64,000 nt of DNA from Mycolicibacterium insubricum (GTDB taxonomy: Bacteria > Actinomycetota > Actinomycetes > Mycobacteriales > Mycobacteriaceae), in NCBI RefSeq assembly GCF_010731615.1, contig NZ_AP022618.1, positions 3,100,001-3,164,000 of the forward strand, given 5' to 3'. The translations under genes were made by a program, and so were the position numbers. This document shows positions 10,401 through 19,972 of the stretch, piece after piece. The notes below the pieces were generated by a model. The model had not been told where the DNA came from and made no database searches. It saw only the letters and a list, made by a program, of their open reading frames with translations. Every line of letters begins with the position of its first letter. Position 1 is the first letter of the stretch.

Positions 10401-11489
10401 TTACTTACCGCCGGATTCGGCGGCGCGGTGCTTGCCTACGGAGTGCCGCGGCGACGACGGCTTGCCGTCGCCTGCCTGGCGGGAGTGGTCGCCCAGCGAG
10501 AAGTGCCGGCCGGCGCCCTTGCCGGCCTCCTGACCTGCGCCCTTGCCCGTTTCCTTGACGGTCTCATTGCCTGCCAGGCTCTGGGTGCGGGCGGACTTGC
10601 TGGGCAGGAACGTCTTGGTGACGTTGCTCAGTGCCTGGCTCGGGGTCTGGGCCTTCGCGTTCAGGGCGCTGATGCCGGAGCCGGGGGTGATGGCCCCCGA
10701 GGTTGCGACCACGTTCGTCTTGTTTGCCGGGCCGGCCGGGACGGGATCGTAGGTCTTGGAGTCGATGGTCACGCCCAGGGCCGACGCGAGGTTGGTCTCG
10801 ATGCCGTGGTTGAGGTTGGTCACCGCGGTGACCAGGCTGCCGAACCGCACGGTGGAGGTCGCGCCGCCGGGATTGACCTGGGTCGCCACCAGCTTGGAGA
10901 TACCCAGCGGCGTCTCCAGGGCGTCCTTGATGTCCTGGTAAACCTTGACGTTGTCCCCCGCGCTGACGTCGGTGACGAACTTGGAGAGCTTCTGCGGGGA
11001 GGCCGCCAGGGCGTTCCAGGTCGCAGTGGCAACATCGTCGGAACCGTGAATCAACGCCGCGGCCGGATTATCGCCCGAAATGGGGGTCTTGGTGGTGAAC
11101 GAGGCCGCGGCGGTCTTGAGCCCGGCTGAAAGCGACTGCAACGCGGCGGTCACCTGGGGCTGATCGCCCAGCACCGGGCCGAGAGCCCACGCGGGGGCGT
11201 CGGCGATGGCACCCAGCTGGTCGGCCAGGGTCTGCTGGTCACCGAAGGCGACGGAATAGCCGATCACCCCGATCACCACCGGTGACGACACCAGCGCCTG
11301 GCCGACGCGCTCGGCGGAGGTGAGCAAACCGGAGCTGTCGGCCGCCAGCTGGATCGCGGTGGCCGAACGCAGCACCTCGGGGGCCTGGACCTGCGCGTGG
11401 GTAACCGCCAAGGCGGGGGCGGCCACGACGGCGGTGGCGCTCAGCGCGGCCAGGCCTGCGTTCACTCGATTTTGGACGCGCTGACTCAT
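10401..11489 (-). CDS. Exported protein of unknown function
   Basis: A 362-residue protein with a clear N-terminal signal peptide (hydrophobic stretch about residues 10-29, with AVTHA as a likely cleavage region). The mature part is Ala/Leu/Thr-rich, with a segment VRSATAIQLAADSS-like near residue 40 that recalls mycobacterial exported or porin-annotated proteins (GjpA-like); that link is weak. The last 60 residues are basic and low-complexity, with GKGAGQEAGKGAGR. No catalytic motif is seen. It sits alone between gltB and eccA2, with a terminator hairpin behind it. In M. tuberculosis the interval between gltB and eccA2 holds ESX-1, as I remember it, so this gene occupies that position here. 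Confidence 0.7.
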   Translation of the reverse strand: MSQRVQNRVNAGLAALSATAVVAAPALAVTHAQVQAPEVLRSATAIQLAADSSGLLTSAERVGQALVSSPVVIGVIGYSVAFGDQQTLADQLGAIADAPAWALGPVLGDQPQVTAALQSLSAGLKTAAASFTTKTPISGDNPAAALIHGSDDVATATWNALAASPQKLSKFVTDVSAGDNVKVYQDIKDALETPLGISKLVATQVNPGGATSTVRFGSLVTAVTNLNHGIETNLASALGVTIDSKTYDPVPAGPANKTNVVATSGAITPGSGISALNAKAQTPSQALSNVTKTFLPSKSARTQSLAGNETVKETGKGAGQEAGKGAGRHFSLGDHSRQAGDGKPSSPRHSVGKHRAAESGGK

Positions 11490-11596
11490 GACGAAATCTC
11501 CCCTGGTGGCTGTTACCGGATTCGGCAGCTACCGAATCGGCGGGCGTGACGCTACGGGAACGCCTGCCGCATGAGCAGAATTGAGTTCAACGCGAG

Positions 11597-13477
11597 TCAA
11601 AACAGCGGGTGAACAGCTGGCGCCAGGCGCACCGGGACGTGTTTCTCCTCACAGCACTCCCCCACGGCCGCGGCGATATCGGCGCCGGTCACCGTCTGCA
11701 GGTCGGTGACGGTCACCGATCCGCGGCCCGCGCGGTGCTGGGCCGCCACCCGGGTGTCGCGCAGCCGCTCGGCGCGTTCCAGCACGTTGCGGGCGAACCG
11801 CCCGTTCTGCATGACGTCGATACCGTGGCTGCCGTCGGGCGCGCGGTAGCCGGCCAGCTCACAGCAGGCGCCGTTCAGCACATCCCGGGCATCCGGTGCC
11901 AGGATCGTCGCCCGCGGCGCTCCGTAGCGCTCCGCGATCTCCACCAGTTCCTCCGGTGAGTACGACGCGAACCTCAGCTTCCGGTTGAACCGGCCGGCCA
12001 AACCCGGGTTGACGGTGAGGAATTCGTCCACCTCACGCTCGTAGCCCGCGCCGATGAAGCAGAAGTCGAACCGGTGGGTCTCCAGTGCGATCAGCAGCTG
12101 GTTGACCGCTTCCATGCCGATCATGTCCGGGCGACCGTCGTGGTGCCGCTCGACCAGTGAGTAGAACTCGTCCATGAACAGGATCCGGCCGAGTGATCGG
12201 GCGATCAGTTCGTTGGTCTTGGGCCCGGATGCCCCGATGTGCTCACCGCAGAAGTCCGCGCGACGGACCTCGATGATCTCCGGGTGCTCGACGATGCCCA
12301 GGCCGGCATAGATCATGCCGAGTGCCGCTGCGGTGGTGGTCTTTCCGGTGCCCGGCGGGCCGACCAGCAGCATGTGGTTGGTCTGGCCGGCCACCGGAAG
12401 TCCGTGCGCCAGCCGCAGTGCGCGGACCTCGATCTGGTCCTCCAGCTCGGCGACGGCCCGTTTGACCTCGTCCAGGCCGACCTGATCGGCCAGCAGCGCG
12501 CGGCCGCTCGCCAACATCTCGGCGCGCTGGGCCTCGTCGGCGGCCACCTGCCGATCGGCGGCGGTGCACTCGGTGGCCGGATCCCAATGGTCGGTGCGGG
12601 TGTCGATGGTGTCGGCGTCGGTGACGACGAGCTGCAACTGCGGGTCGGCCAGCGCGTCCCGGGCTGCCGGCAGCAGCGCACCGTTGATGCACGCCTTCGA
12701 CAGCGCAGTCTGGGCCCGGTTCTCCTCACCGAGCTGCCGATGCGCCATACCCCGGACGTAGGCGAGATCGGCTGCCAGTAAAGGGAATTCATTCGGGTCG
12801 ATGATGGCGTTCAATGCATCGCCGCCCCCCGGTGCCGCCCCGGCGTTCACGCCGTCGCCGAGGTGACCACGGAAGTGCACGCGGTCGGCCCAGTCCAGCG
12901 CCACCCGGGCCTGTCCCAGGTGCGCGGCCGCGTGGGCGGCGAGGGTATTGGTGGCGGCGGTGACCGCGGCCATCACGATCGCCTGCGACGGCAACTCGGT
13001 GGTGGCGGCGGTGAGCACGTCGGGCCAGCGGGCGGTGGCGAACATCAGGTGGGCCAACACGTGCTGGCGCCATTGATGGTTCTCCCAGCAGTCCAGCAGC
13101 GCGGGGTCGTCCAACAGGACGCGGGCCGATTCGAACCGGCACGCGTCGACGTAGGCGGTGGCCAGCGCGAGCCCCGCGTGCGAGGCCTCGGTCACGGTGA
13201 TCGCCAAGTACGGCCCGGCCTTGATGCGGGCGGCCAGCCGGGCACCGATCCGGTTGGTCTCCCGGTGCAGCCGATCGCCGCAGGCGTGCAGTGCGATCAA
13301 CGTGTCCAGGGAGTCGTCACCGGCAGCGATCCGGCCGAGCCACGCGTCGGCCATCTGCGGGTCGATCGCGGTGGCCGCACCGAACCGGGCCCACGCCGCG
13401 GCGGCATCATCGTCGAGCAAGGCCATCGCCCGGTCGAATTCGCGGCGGGCCGCGGCGGTTTCGGCCACGGCGGTCAC
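11597..13477 (-). CDS. eccA2: EccA2, ESX AAA+ ATPase
   Basis: EccA (626 residues) is the cytosolic AAA+ ATPase of ESX systems and is thought to act on EspG-bound PE/PPE or Esx substrates. The N-terminal half (about 1-300) is helical and TPR-like. The C-terminal half is the CbxX/CfqX-type AAA+ domain with Walker A GPPGTGKT near residue 372 and Walker B ILFMDE near residue 430, followed by GLAGRFNRKL with the arginine finger. The GTG start overlaps the eccE2 stop by four bases (GTGA). It is the last gene of the ESX operon. Assignment to the ESX-2 type rests on gene order and lengths compared with M. tuberculosis. Confidence 0.92.
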   Translation of the reverse strand: MTAVAETAAARREFDRAMALLDDDAAAAWARFGAATAIDPQMADAWLGRIAAGDDSLDTLIALHACGDRLHRETNRIGARLAARIKAGPYLAITVTEASHAGLALATAYVDACRFESARVLLDDPALLDCWENHQWRQHVLAHLMFATARWPDVLTAATTELPSQAIVMAAVTAATNTLAAHAAAHLGQARVALDWADRVHFRGHLGDGVNAGAAPGGGDALNAIIDPNEFPLLAADLAYVRGMAHRQLGEENRAQTALSKACINGALLPAARDALADPQLQLVVTDADTIDTRTDHWDPATECTAADRQVAADEAQRAEMLASGRALLADQVGLDEVKRAVAELEDQIEVRALRLAHGLPVAGQTNHMLLVGPPGTGKTTTAAALGMIYAGLGIVEHPEIIEVRRADFCGEHIGASGPKTNELIARSLGRILFMDEFYSLVERHHDGRPDMIGMEAVNQLLIALETHRFDFCFIGAGYEREVDEFLTVNPGLAGRFNRKLRFASYSPEELVEIAERYGAPRATILAPDARDVLNGACCELAGYRAPDGSHGIDVMQNGRFARNVLERAERLRDTRVAAQHRAGRGSVTVTDLQTVTGADIAAAVGECCEEKHVPVRLAPAVHPLF

Positions 13478-14961
13478 GACGGATCACCCGGAGACGTCTG
13501 TGCGTAGCGGTTTTCGGCCCGGAACAACTCCATCTCGACCGGATACACCCGTCCCCCGGTGCGGATCTCGACACGCCCCGGGCCGGTCTGTGCGACCACG
13601 ATGTGGGCGTCCCCCGGCCCGGCCCGGCCCAGCCTGGCCACGGCGGCCGGACGCGGGGTGGGAGTGACCGACCCGTCGACGACGCTGAGCGTGCTGTCCG
13701 GTGCCGGGCGGGCACCGTCGGTGACGACGATGCCGGGCATCCGTAGGCCCGCCCAGCGCAACTCGTCGCGGCTGTGCACGGTGACCCGTTCCCCGGCCCC
13801 GGCCGCGCGGATGATGAGCCGCTTGGCCAACTCGTCGTCGACGTCGAGGAGCACCCGGGTGTATTCGCCCGGGTCGACCAGCGGCAACGCCAGCCGGTTC
13901 CCGGCCCCGGAGCGGCCGATGAGCACGCCGGACGGTCCGATCGGAATGGGCAACGACGGCGGCACCGGGCCGGCACGCAGCCCACCGAGCCGCAGGGTGG
14001 GCCCGCATCCGCAGGCGGCCACCGCGTCGGCCTGCTCGCCGGGCAGCCCGGTCAGCCGCACGCTCGGCGGGGAGTTGAGGCGCTGGTTGGTGCGGACCGT
14101 GACGGTGGCGGTCATGGTGGCGTCGGGGTACAGGGTGAGGTTCTGGGTAAGCCCGTCGACGCGCAACGTCCAGGCCGCCGCCAGGCTGGCCGCGGTGATG
14201 TCGGCGGGGCGATAGCCGTAGCTGCTCAGCCAGCCCGCGTCGGTGCGCACCGACCGCCACCGACGTTCGCGCAGCGGGGTACCGAGGTGCCGTTCCAGCT
14301 CGGCGATGTCCGCACAGCCGGCCACCCGCGCCCGGACACCCGATTCGCGCAGTGCCGCGACCACCCGCTGCGCGGCCGCGAGCACCGCACTGCCCGCGGA
14401 GATGCGGTGTTGCAGCGCTTGTGCGTTCGGTAGCTCAGCTACGCGCAGGATGAGCCAGGTCTGCCGGGTCCCGGCGTAGGGCGGGGTACCGATCAGGGTG
14501 TCGTAGACCCGCGGGTAATCCCCCACCGGACGCCGGCGCGCGCCGGTGCTGATCACGCTCATCGACTCCAGCTCCAGTCCCAGGCTCTGGTGCAGCAACG
14601 GCATCAGGGTGGCCACATCGAGCACGTCCTCGGTGACCGCGGCTGTCGAACCGGTGAACAGGGTCGGGCGGTGACGTCGCCCCAGAACCTGCACGGCGGC
14701 GACGACAGTGCCGGCCACCTGCCGTACCCCGCCGCCGGCCCGATCGTTGGCGGCGGTCACCGGGTCGGGCCAGGCCGGCGTCCGGTCGCGGCGCCGCCAC
14801 AGCGCCAGCCAGGCCCACAGCGGCCGACCCCACCACGGGATCACCGCAGCCACGACGGCGGCGGCGCCCCCGATTCCGGCGCCCGGCAGCCCGCCGACCG
14901 TCCACCCGGCCAGGGCGGCCAGCTGCACCGCAATCAGTTCGGCCAATCGGATCGGCGTCAC
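13474..14961 (-). CDS. eccE2: EccE2, ESX membrane component
   Basis: EccE (495 residues) is a peripheral part of the ESX inner-membrane complex. Two hydrophobic segments lie near the N-terminus (about residues 10-50), followed by a large soluble domain, as in the family. The open frame runs much further upstream through mycP2 in another frame; the start I choose is GTG at 14961, which overlaps the mycP2 stop by four bases and gives MTPIRLAEL directly before the first membrane segment. The length is somewhat below the roughly 537 residues I recall for EccE2 of M. tuberculosis. It lies between mycP2 and eccA2, with coupling overlaps on both sides. Confidence 0.85.
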   Translation of the reverse strand: MTPIRLAELIAVQLAALAGWTVGGLPGAGIGGAAAVVAAVIPWWGRPLWAWLALWRRRDRTPAWPDPVTAANDRAGGGVRQVAGTVVAAVQVLGRRHRPTLFTGSTAAVTEDVLDVATLMPLLHQSLGLELESMSVISTGARRRPVGDYPRVYDTLIGTPPYAGTRQTWLILRVAELPNAQALQHRISAGSAVLAAAQRVVAALRESGVRARVAGCADIAELERHLGTPLRERRWRSVRTDAGWLSSYGYRPADITAASLAAAWTLRVDGLTQNLTLYPDATMTATVTVRTNQRLNSPPSVRLTGLPGEQADAVAACGCGPTLRLGGLRAGPVPPSLPIPIGPSGVLIGRSGAGNRLALPLVDPGEYTRVLLDVDDELAKRLIIRAAGAGERVTVHSRDELRWAGLRMPGIVVTDGARPAPDSTLSVVDGSVTPTPRPAAVARLGRAGPGDAHIVVAQTGPGRVEIRTGGRVYPVEMELFRAENRYAQTSPGDPS

Positions 14962-16649
14962 GGCAGTGTCCTGCGGGCGCGACCGACGAGCACCGCGATC
15001 CCCGCCCCCATCACGACGGTGACGGCGAAAACCAGTGCCGCATTGCGGGCGCGGGTGTCGCGCGGGGGTGTCGGCGCTGGTGGGGCGAGTACCCGCGTGT
15101 GGCTCTCCGGGGCCAGCCGGGGACCCGGGGCCACGTCGAACGTCAGCGCCGCCACCGGGTCGACGACCCCGTAGCCGACGGCGTTGTCCACGCCGTGCGC
15201 AGGGTTGTGTGCGGTCTGCCGGATCCGGTGGATGACCTGGTGCGCGCTGAGTTGCGGGTATTTCGCCCGGACCAGGGCGGCGACACCACTGACGTAGGCG
15301 GCCGAGAAACTGGTACCCCAGAACGGCATATTGCGTTCGCCGGTGCGCCCCGGTGGCAGCGCGTTCACCGGTCCTCCGGTGTGCGGTGACAGCCCGAGCA
15401 CTCCGACTCCGGGTGCGGCGACCGCCACCCACGGCCCGGACAGGCTGGCCGGCAACGGCGCTCCAGTGTTGTCGACGGCGGCCACCGACAGCACGTAGTC
15501 GGAGAACCAGGACGGTGAGGACACGGTTTTCACACCCGCCCAGTTGCGCGGATCGTCGATGTTCAGCGGGTCGGCGAGTGGGTTCTGTTCGCAGCCCTCC
15601 TCGCCCTCGTTACCGGCCGCGGCCACGATGACGGCGTCGCGGATGGTGGCCGCGTACCACAGCGCTGCGCCCAGGGTCCGTTGGTCGAGGGGGTCGGCGG
15701 CCGGCATGCACGAGGTGACGCTGAGGTTGATGACCTTCGCACCGAGGTCGGCAGCATGGACAACGGCGCGCGCCAGGGTGCTCAGGGTCCCGGCCTTGCG
15801 CAACTGATCGGTGTTGTCGGAACGGGCATTGACGGCGGTGAACGCCCGCGAAGTCTGCCGCACGGAGATCAACACCGCGTGCGGTGCCACCCCGACGACC
15901 CCGTCGGGCGCTCCCGGTGCCGGTCCGGGCACCGCGGGAACCTCCGGTGCCGAGGGGTCGGCCGGGCCGTTTGCGGGCACGTCGGTCGGGGGTTCGGCGT
16001 CCGAGAGCAGCTCCGGCGGGTGTGCCGGTGGCGGCGGCGTGGCGGTTTTCGTCTCGGTCACGGTGACCGGCACCGGTGGCGGGTCCGGTGGCCGGGCCGG
16101 GGGTTGACCGGCCAGCGGGGCCGGGCCGGCGGTGAGCGGCGAGATCGCCGGCGCATCGAATGCCGGGCCGGGTGGGCGTCGCGGCGGCAACGGCGTGCCC
16201 TGGGGTGCCGCGGCGATGATCGACGCGACGATGGTGCCGTGCGAATCGCAGTCCGACAGTCCGTCGGCGCCCATGACGTAGTCGCCGCCGGGGATCACCG
16301 GCAGACGCGGACTCGGGTTGACGCCGGTGTCGATGACGGCGACCGGGACGCCGGTGCCCGTCGAGTAACGCCAGGCTTCTGCGATGTTGAGCGTGGTGAA
16401 CCCGGGGGCGGTGGTGCCGGCGTCGGGTTCGGCGACGGTGATCGGCTCGGCGCAGCGGTTGGATTGCCGCATCGGTTCCTCGGGTCCGGGCTGCTGGTCG
16501 GCGGGTACCTGGGCGGGATCGACCGCCGGAGCCGGGATCGCCTGAGCCACAACGATGTTTGCTCCGAGCGCCAGTAGCAGCGTCGCCGCCAGCGCCGCGG
16601 CGCGAGGTGCCCGGTCGGATCGAGCCGGGGTCAGCGCATCCGCACCCAT
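14958..16649 (-). CDS. mycP2: MycP2, mycosin subtilisin-like protease
   Basis: A membrane-anchored serine protease (563 residues) required for stability of ESX membrane complexes. It shows a signal sequence (AAALAATLLLALGANIVVA), then the catalytic Asp in VAVIDTGVN near 107, His in CDSHGTIVASII near 136 and Ser in GTSFSAAYVSGV near 447, and a C-terminal membrane anchor (AALVFAVTVVMGAGIAVLV) with a basic tail. A Pro-rich insertion of about 90 residues after the His is typical of mycosins. Start ATG at 16649 overlaps eccD2 by 19 bases; a longer frame starts at 16715. All three catalytic residues are present. Confidence 0.93.
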   Translation of the reverse strand: MGADALTPARSDRAPRAAALAATLLLALGANIVVAQAIPAPAVDPAQVPADQQPGPEEPMRQSNRCAEPITVAEPDAGTTAPGFTTLNIAEAWRYSTGTGVPVAVIDTGVNPSPRLPVIPGGDYVMGADGLSDCDSHGTIVASIIAAAPQGTPLPPRRPPGPAFDAPAISPLTAGPAPLAGQPPARPPDPPPVPVTVTETKTATPPPPAHPPELLSDAEPPTDVPANGPADPSAPEVPAVPGPAPGAPDGVVGVAPHAVLISVRQTSRAFTAVNARSDNTDQLRKAGTLSTLARAVVHAADLGAKVINLSVTSCMPAADPLDQRTLGAALWYAATIRDAVIVAAAGNEGEEGCEQNPLADPLNIDDPRNWAGVKTVSSPSWFSDYVLSVAAVDNTGAPLPASLSGPWVAVAAPGVGVLGLSPHTGGPVNALPPGRTGERNMPFWGTSFSAAYVSGVAALVRAKYPQLSAHQVIHRIRQTAHNPAHGVDNAVGYGVVDPVAALTFDVAPGPRLAPESHTRVLAPPAPTPPRDTRARNAALVFAVTVVMGAGIAVLVGRARRTLP

Positions 16650-18151
16650 GCGAACAGCCCTCCGATCCAGGCCGCCAGCGGCAGCGCGATCACTATGGCG
16701 ACCAGCTCGGCCCACTCGGCCGCCATCCGGACCAGCGGGGTGAACCGGGTGGCCGGCACCAGCAGCGCGGCGATCAGCACCAAGGCGCCGAAGCCCGTCA
16801 ACGCCGCGGCGGCGCAGATCAGCGCCGAACCCAAGTCAGCCGGGGCCGCCCACAGATAGCGGGACACTCCGGCACAGACGGCGACGATCACCCCGCCCAG
16901 CAGCGCGGCGCTCTGCTTGCGGTCGGCGAAGTTACGGGCCCGGATGGCGAAGATGACCAGGAACAAGCCGGCCAGCCAGGCCGCGGCGGTCGCCCTGGGC
17001 CGACCGGGCATCAACGTCAGCCAGACCGCCGGCGGCAGTGCGACGGCGATCGCGGCGCAAAGCCCGGTCAGCACCGCGTTGCCACGGCGGGCGGCCGCGG
17101 CGATGTCGGCGCCGCGCGCGGTGGTGTCGGAGTTCGGCTCGGCGTCGGTGCCCCGCTCATCGACCGGTGCGACGGCGTCGGCGGGCAGTCCGTCGGCCCG
17201 GTGGAACAGGTCGCGGCCGGTGATCGAGCCGAAATGGGGCGGCCGGATCCGGGCCGCGCGCAGCGCGATGGTGGGGGCCAGGGTCACCGCCAACAGCAAT
17301 GCGATCAGCCCGATCATGCCCAGCCACTGCGCCGGCATCGGTCGCCACATCCGCAGCGCCGCGGCGCCGTCGAGCAGCGTGCACAGGCTCACCAGGGTGG
17401 CGGTGACGGCGGTTGCCGCCGGATCCGGCCGGCCGCGCAGCGCGCCGACCCCGACCACGGCGACGGCGGCGGTCAGTGCGCCGATGAACACGTGCGGCGC
17501 CCCGAGGGGTCCCGGCGCGGCGGTTGCCGCCGCCACCGCCAGTGCCGGTACCGCCGCCGCCCCGAACCCGGTTCGCAGCTCGGTGCGTCGCGGCCACCAC
17601 CGCCGGACGACGACGGCCGCGAGCAATGCCGCCACGCCGGGCGCACCGGTCACCAGGGTGGTCAGTACGGAGTCATCGGTCAGTCGGTGCCGGATGCCGG
17701 CGGCCAGCAACGTCGCCGTCGCTGCCAGCAACGCAACCAGTGCCAGGTGCACGGCGGTCCGGGCGGTCATCGGGGTGAACAGTGCCCTACCCGTCCGGGC
17801 CAGACCGGTCGACAGCGACTCGCACTGCGGCTCGAATGGATCGCCGGCGCCCGTCGGTGCCAGCATCAACGCCTCCCCGTCCTCCACCCCGAGCTCGTCG
17901 AAGGACTTCTCGGGTTCCAGGCGGGTTCCGTTGACGCGCAGGAACTCATAGCCGGTGCCGGTCTGCAGTCCGGTGCCGCCCCGGCGGCGAAGTTCCTCGT
18001 CGAGCAGTTCCACCGCGTTGTCCAGGAACGCCTCGATGGGCACGGCGGCCGGATACACCTGGGAGATCAGTTGGTCGCCACAGATCACCGCCACCGCGCA
18101 GCGGGCGGGCAGTCTGACCGTCGGGCCCGCCTGGACCGCGGACGCCATCAC
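16631..18151 (-). CDS. eccD2: EccD2, ESX multi-spanning membrane channel component
   Basis: EccD (506 residues) forms the main membrane vestibule of ESX complexes. The N-terminal part (about residues 12-105) is the ubiquitin-like YukD domain, ending in DELGVEDGEALMLAP. The remainder is strongly hydrophobic, with about eleven membrane segments as expected. GTG at 18151 overlaps the stop of the MinD-like gene by four bases; an ATG follows directly. Downstream mycP2 overlaps by 19 bases. The length equals that of family members. Confidence 0.92.
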   Translation of the reverse strand: MMASAVQAGPTVRLPARCAVAVICGDQLISQVYPAAVPIEAFLDNAVELLDEELRRRGGTGLQTGTGYEFLRVNGTRLEPEKSFDELGVEDGEALMLAPTGAGDPFEPQCESLSTGLARTGRALFTPMTARTAVHLALVALLAATATLLAAGIRHRLTDDSVLTTLVTGAPGVAALLAAVVVRRWWPRRTELRTGFGAAAVPALAVAAATAAPGPLGAPHVFIGALTAAVAVVGVGALRGRPDPAATAVTATLVSLCTLLDGAAALRMWRPMPAQWLGMIGLIALLLAVTLAPTIALRAARIRPPHFGSITGRDLFHRADGLPADAVAPVDERGTDAEPNSDTTARGADIAAAARRGNAVLTGLCAAIAVALPPAVWLTLMPGRPRATAAAWLAGLFLVIFAIRARNFADRKQSAALLGGVIVAVCAGVSRYLWAAPADLGSALICAAAALTGFGALVLIAALLVPATRFTPLVRMAAEWAELVAIVIALPLAAWIGGLFAWVRMR

Positions 18152-19134
18152 CGCGGCCTGCCGGCGTCCGGGGTGTATTTGTCGGCCAGGGTCGCGGTGA
18201 TCTCGGTCAGTCGCAGCCGGGTGCGCCGGGCTGCCTCGTGTTCGACATCGATGATGCCGCCCTTGGCCAGATGCGGGTCATACGGGAGGAATTCGACACT
18301 GGCTCCGCATTGGGCGAAGCGTTCGGTGAGGTATCCGCGGGCCGCGGGGTCGTCGCGGGCATGCGCGTCGTTGAGGATGACCATGCTGCGGGATACCAGG
18401 TCGTGGTGGCCCATCGCGCGCAGCAGGTCCACCGAACGGGTCACCGGCAGCGAGGAATCCGGGGTCAGACCGGAGACGAAGACCAGGGTGTCGGTGGCCT
18501 CCAGCACCGATTCCATCACCGGGTGCTCCAGGTCGTCGCAGGTGTCCACCACGATCACCGTGTGCGTGCGCCGCAGCCGTGACAGCACTCCGGAGAACAT
18601 CTCCGGTGTCAGTGGGCGCGACTGGTCCGATGACCGGTTGCCGGCGAGTACGTCGAGGCCGATATCGTTCTGCCCCAGGTATTCTCGGATGTCGGCGTAG
18701 CCCTGCACGTCCGTGTCGGCGAGCACCGCCGCGTAGTCGCCGGGTGGGTTCTCGTCAATGCGTCCGGCGAGCGTGCCGAATCCCGGGACGGCGTCGACGG
18801 CGACGACGTTCTCCGGTCGGGCACCGCGGAAGACCGCGCCGATGGCCGCGGTGACGGTGGATTTGCCGACCCCGCCCTTGCCGGAGACCACCGTGATGAC
18901 GTACTGCTTGCGGATGTGACGCCGGATCCGCTCGCAGAGTTCCCGGTAGTGGCGCTCGGCGCGGGACTCCCCGAGGTTCAGGCCGGTGAAGGTGGCGGTG
19001 TAGACCGCGCGGCGCCAGCCCGAGCCCGGCGGTATCTTGCGTGGCGCCACCATGTCCGAGATCCGCAGTGAGCCCGATACCGACTCCCCTTCGCAGACGG
19101 CCGTTCGGCCGACAGTGTCCCCCATCGTGCTCAC
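18148..19134 (-). CDS. MinD/ParA-like ATPase of the ESX-2 locus (Rv3888c-type)
   Basis: A 328-residue P-loop ATPase of the MinD/ParA type with the deviant Walker A VVSGKGGVGKST near residues 80-91 and a second conserved VIVVDTCDDLEHP near residue 190. The N-terminal 75 residues are less conserved. M. tuberculosis Rv3888c occupies the same place between espG2 and eccD2, and the ESX-1 protein EspI has a related ATPase domain; a role in regulating or placing the secretion machine is inference. GTG at 19134 overlaps the espG2 stop (GTGA); an ATG three codons later is an alternative start. Confidence 0.85.
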   Translation of the reverse strand: MSTMGDTVGRTAVCEGESVSGSLRISDMVAPRKIPPGSGWRRAVYTATFTGLNLGESRAERHYRELCERIRRHIRKQYVITVVSGKGGVGKSTVTAAIGAVFRGARPENVVAVDAVPGFGTLAGRIDENPPGDYAAVLADTDVQGYADIREYLGQNDIGLDVLAGNRSSDQSRPLTPEMFSGVLSRLRRTHTVIVVDTCDDLEHPVMESVLEATDTLVFVSGLTPDSSLPVTRSVDLLRAMGHHDLVSRSMVILNDAHARDDPAARGYLTERFAQCGASVEFLPYDPHLAKGGIIDVEHEAARRTRLRLTEITATLADKYTPDAGRPR

Positions 19135-19955
19135 ACCACCTTCCGGTAGGAATACCAATCCGATTCGGCCGGCAACCGGCCCAGCATCGCGCCCACCGCG
19201 GCCATGATCGCCCGGGAGGTGCCCGGGCCCGCGATCAGCCACCGCCGGCCCGCGCGAACGACGACCTCCGCGACGATCCGGCCCTCGGGGGTGTCGAGCA
19301 CGGTGACCGCACCCGCTTCCACCACCGCTCGCGCCCCGCCGTCGACACCGGACTGCACGGCGACCACCCCCGCCTGGGCGGACTTCTCCGGGTCACCGGC
19401 CAGCGAGAGCAGCCGGATCTGTTCACCGTCGAGACCTTGCGATCTCAGCAGGGCCCGCATCGCCGTCGTGTCACGCACGCCGGCCACCGCTTCGGCGGGC
19501 AGCGTCACCGGTTTCAGCGGGGCCGGTTCGGCGCGTCCGCACAGCCGGTCGATTTGCTCGCCGATCAGCGCGGTCGCACCGAGCAGGGTGGTCGAGGTGC
19601 CGGCCGGTCCGATCCGCACAAGGTCGTCGCAGCGTTCCAACACCACCCACCACTGGGCGAACCGGGCCAGCAGCACCCGCGCGGGCGGTCCCGGCGCGGG
19701 GGTTACCACGTTGACCACCAGGGCGATATCGCGGCGTTCCGCCACGGTCAGCCATTCCGCCACCGGCGGGTCCACCCTCCCGGCGTCGTCGATCAAGCCG
19801 CAGCGGCGCAGCTCCTCGGCGATCGGCAGCCCCAGCGCGGATTCCCGGGTTTCGGCGCGCGGAAGATGCGGGCGCAGGCCCAGTTCGGGGCCGAGCACCT
19901 CAATGCCGGTGAGTACCTGAAGTACCCACAGGCCGTCGATGGTGGTGGTCAGCAC
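19131..19955 (-). CDS. espG2: EspG2, ESX substrate chaperone
   Basis: EspG proteins are cytosolic chaperones that bind the hydrophobic tip of PPE proteins and keep PE-PPE pairs soluble before export. This 274-residue protein has the family's length and starts MLTTTIDGLWVLQVLTGIEV, like other EspGs. The open frame extends to 20024 inside esxC, but no ATG/GTG/TTG start lies between the esxC stop and GTG 19955 in frame. It is 17 bases after esxC and overlaps the MinD-like gene by four bases. The specific partner should be the PE/PPE pair at 20842-22373. Confidence 0.88.
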   Translation of the reverse strand: MLTTTIDGLWVLQVLTGIEVLGPELGLRPHLPRAETRESALGLPIAEELRRCGLIDDAGRVDPPVAEWLTVAERRDIALVVNVVTPAPGPPARVLLARFAQWWVVLERCDDLVRIGPAGTSTTLLGATALIGEQIDRLCGRAEPAPLKPVTLPAEAVAGVRDTTAMRALLRSQGLDGEQIRLLSLAGDPEKSAQAGVVAVQSGVDGGARAVVEAGAVTVLDTPEGRIVAEVVVRAGRRWLIAGPGTSRAIMAAVGAMLGRLPAESDWYSYRKVV

Positions 19956-19972
19956 CCGCCGGACCCGCTCGG

